Shown: one piece after another, positions 5,820 through 6,796 of the stretch
Layout: each line of letters begins with the position of its first letter
How positions within the stretch are numbered: position 1 is the first letter of the stretch
Origin: Frankiales bacterium
GTDB lineage: Bacteria; Actinomycetota; Actinomycetes; Mycobacteriales; SCTD01
Direction of reading: 5' to 3'
NCBI GenBank assembly: GCA_025464695.1
Contig: JAODNQ010000023.1
Location: 1-6,796 of the forward strand
DNA: 6,796 nucleotides
Translations under genes and position numbers: made by a program
The notes under the pieces: generated by a model
Databases searched by the model: none
Told to the model about the DNA's origin: nothing
The model's input: only the letters and a program-made list of their open reading frames with translations

Positions 5820-5845
5820 GGAACGGGCCGCGTCGCGAGCCCGTT
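5820..5845 (+). promoter_or_regulatory. ECF-type (SigE-like) promoter of sigE, probable autoregulation
   Basis: A -35 GGAAC (5820-5824) is separated by 17 bases from a -10 CGTT (5842-5845), the spacing and sequence typical of actinobacterial SigE/SigH-class ECF promoters. Transcription would begin near 5852-5855. That removes most of the GGAGG at 5851-5855 and leaves the ATG at 5894 as the usable start on this transcript. A 7-bp inverted repeat (AACGGGC 5822-5828 with GCCCGTT 5839-5845) spans both promoter elements. Confidence 0.65.
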
Positions 5846-5893
5846 GGGACGGAGGCAGGCAGCAGCGTGCGCACCGAGCAGAAGGCAGGCACC

Positions 5894-6499
5894 ATGGTCG
5901 GGACGGCTGTGCTGGACGGCGCGGCGGACAGTCCGGAGATCACGGCGGGGGGCGGAGGCGCGGTGCCGCACGACGACGCCTGGACCCCGCCGTCCTGGGA
6001 CGAGGTCGTCCGGCTCCACTCGGCCCGCGTCTACCGCCTCGCCTACCGGCTGACGGGCAACCGGCACGACGCCGAGGACCTCACGCAGGAGGTCTTCGTC
6101 CGGGTGTTCCGGTCGCTGTCGAGCTACACGCCCGGCACCTTCGAGGGCTGGCTGCACCGGATCACGACCAACCTGTTCCTCGACGTCGTCCGCCGCAAGG
6201 CCCGGATCCGCTTCGACGCCCTCCCCGACGACGCCGAGCGCCTCGAGAGCCGCGACCGCGGCCCGGCGCAGGTCTACGACGAGACCCACTTCGACCACGA
6301 CGTCCAGGCCGCGCTCGACGCGCTGCCGCCGGACTTCCGGGCCGCCGTCGTCCTGTGCGACCTCGAGGGGCTCACCTACGAGGAGATCGCCGACGTGCTC
6401 GGCATCAAGATCGGGACGGTCCGCAGCCGCATCCACCGCGGTCGCAGCCAGCTGCGCGCCGCCCTCGCCCACCGGGCTCCCGCGGCCGGTGCGTCGTGA
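5894..6499 (+). CDS. sigE: ECF RNA polymerase sigma factor, SigE group
   Basis: A 201-residue ECF sigma factor that directs RNA polymerase to envelope-stress promoters. Region 2 covers about 36-102: [20 protein letters not shown] (46-65), with the [10 protein letters not shown] core-binding helix, then [20 protein letters not shown] (83-102) for -10 recognition. The following [10 protein letters not shown] stretch is typical of the SigE group. Region 4 covers about 136-191, with [20 protein letters not shown] and the helix-turn-helix [20 protein letters not shown] (163-182). No C-terminal extension is present. An in-frame GTG at 5867 with GGAGG at 5851-5855 (11-base spacing) would add nine residues. 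The ATG is preferred because the predicted promoter would start transcription at or inside that GGAGG. It is divergent from the methyltransferase gene and overlaps the anti-sigma gene by four bases. Confidence 0.95.
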   Translation: MVGTAVLDGAADSPEITAGGGGAVPHDDAWTPPSWDEVVRLHSARVYRLAYRLTGNRHDAEDLTQEVFVRVFRSLSSYTPGTFEGWLHRITTNLFLDVVRRKARIRFDALPDDAERLESRDRGPAQVYDETHFDHDVQAALDALPPDFRAAVVLCDLEGLTYEEIADVLGIKIGTVRSRIHRGRSQLRAALAHRAPAAGAS

Positions 6500-6796
6500 G
6501 CGACCACCTCGGCGACGCCGTCACGGCCCTCGTCGACGGCGAGCTCGACCACCCCTCGCGCGAACGCGTCCTCGCCCACCTGGCGCACTGCGCGCCGTGC
6601 CGGGGCGAGGTCGACGCGCACCGCCGGCTGAAGGCGTCCCTGACCTCGCTGCGCGCCCTGCCGGTCGAGCCCGGTCCGGACCTGACCGCCCGACTGCTCG
6701 CCGTCGCTGCTCCCCGGCCGCCCAGCGCTCCGCCGGTCACGCGTCGAGGTCCTCGCCGTCCCCGTGGCGCGGCCCGGCCGCCGGTGCGCCCGCAGC
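6496..6796 (+). CDS. rseA: Zinc-binding anti-sigma factor (RseA/ZAS type), N-terminal fragment
   Basis: The first 100 codons of an anti-sigma factor, cut by the right edge. It begins [20 protein letters not shown] and contains the ZAS zinc motif H28-x3-C32-x2-C35 (AHLAHCAPC). H4 is placed like the first zinc ligand of ChrR-type proteins. The pattern D/E-H-L-x(5)-A-x-V-D-G-E-L is that of mycobacterial RseA. This domain binds and silences the partner sigma factor, often releasing it on oxidation or phosphorylation and proteolysis. The GTG start shares bases with the sigE TGA (GTGA), and no clear ribosome-binding site is present, so translation is probably coupled to sigE to keep the two proteins balanced. 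After residue ~68 the sequence becomes Pro/Arg-rich ([19 protein letters not shown]), probably a flexible linker. Whether a membrane helix follows cannot be seen. Confidence 0.9.
   Translation, partial: MSDHLGDAVTALVDGELDHPSRERVLAHLAHCAPCRGEVDAHRRLKASLTSLRALPVEPGPDLTARLLAVAAPRPPSAPPVTRRGPRRPRGAARPPVRPQ

Noticed and set aside
5792..5866. Longer SigE reading frame from 5792
   Set aside because: It runs through the predicted promoter and palindromes, has Arg/Gly/Pro-rich sequence, and has no ribosome-binding site. Starts at 5867 or 5894 are better supported.
4942..5943. 333-residue open frame on the minus strand across the methyltransferase and the sigE 5' region
   Set aside because: It is out of frame with the methyltransferase, its composition is Arg/Pro/Ala-rich without any recognisable domain, and it crosses the sigE promoter. 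It is a GC-rich shadow.

Overview
The window is very GC-rich, with codon third positions dominated by G and C, several GTG starts and strong GGAGG ribosome-binding sites. Together with a DUF3117 protein and a sigE / anti-sigma / O-methyltransferase block, this points to an actinomycete chromosome (class Actinomycetes). Genus cannot be decided from the sequence. Nothing in the window looks mobile: no transposase, integrase, CRISPR array, tRNA or rRNA was seen.

Layout from left to right. (1) The 5' end of an enoyl-CoA hydratase/isomerase (crotonase) gene on the minus strand, cut by the window edge. (2) Divergent from it, a 55-residue DUF3117 gene on the plus strand. (3) A 139-base spacer with two hairpins. 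(4) A complete M17 leucyl aminopeptidase (pepA type) on the plus strand. (5) Convergent with it, only 4 bases away, a 14-helix DHA2-type MFS exporter on the minus strand. (6) Upstream of the exporter on the same strand, a secreted NPCBM-like/Ig-like protein; a 13-bp hairpin in the 48-base gap buries the exporter's Shine-Dalgarno sequence. (7) Further upstream on the same strand, a SAM-dependent O-methyltransferase of the Rv1220c type, whose best start codon is ATC. (8) Divergent from it, an ECF sigma factor of the SigE group, preceded by a textbook ECF promoter (GGAAC-N17-CGTT) and palindromes. (9) Overlapping the sigma stop by 4 bases, the start of a zinc-binding anti-sigma factor, cut by the right edge.

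Functionally, the right third is an envelope-stress regulatory module. SigE probably drives its own transcription, and its translationally coupled ZAS anti-sigma factor restrains it. The methyltransferase gene lies back to back with sigE, as in Mycobacterium tuberculosis (Rv1220c-sigE-rseA). The middle (exporter plus secreted protein) looks like a lineage-variable insertion between this module and the pepA/DUF3117 housekeeping genes. I see no new multi-gene system. The points most worth a second look are the ATC start, the SD-sequestering hairpin, the sigE promoter architecture and the degenerate active site of the methyltransferase.
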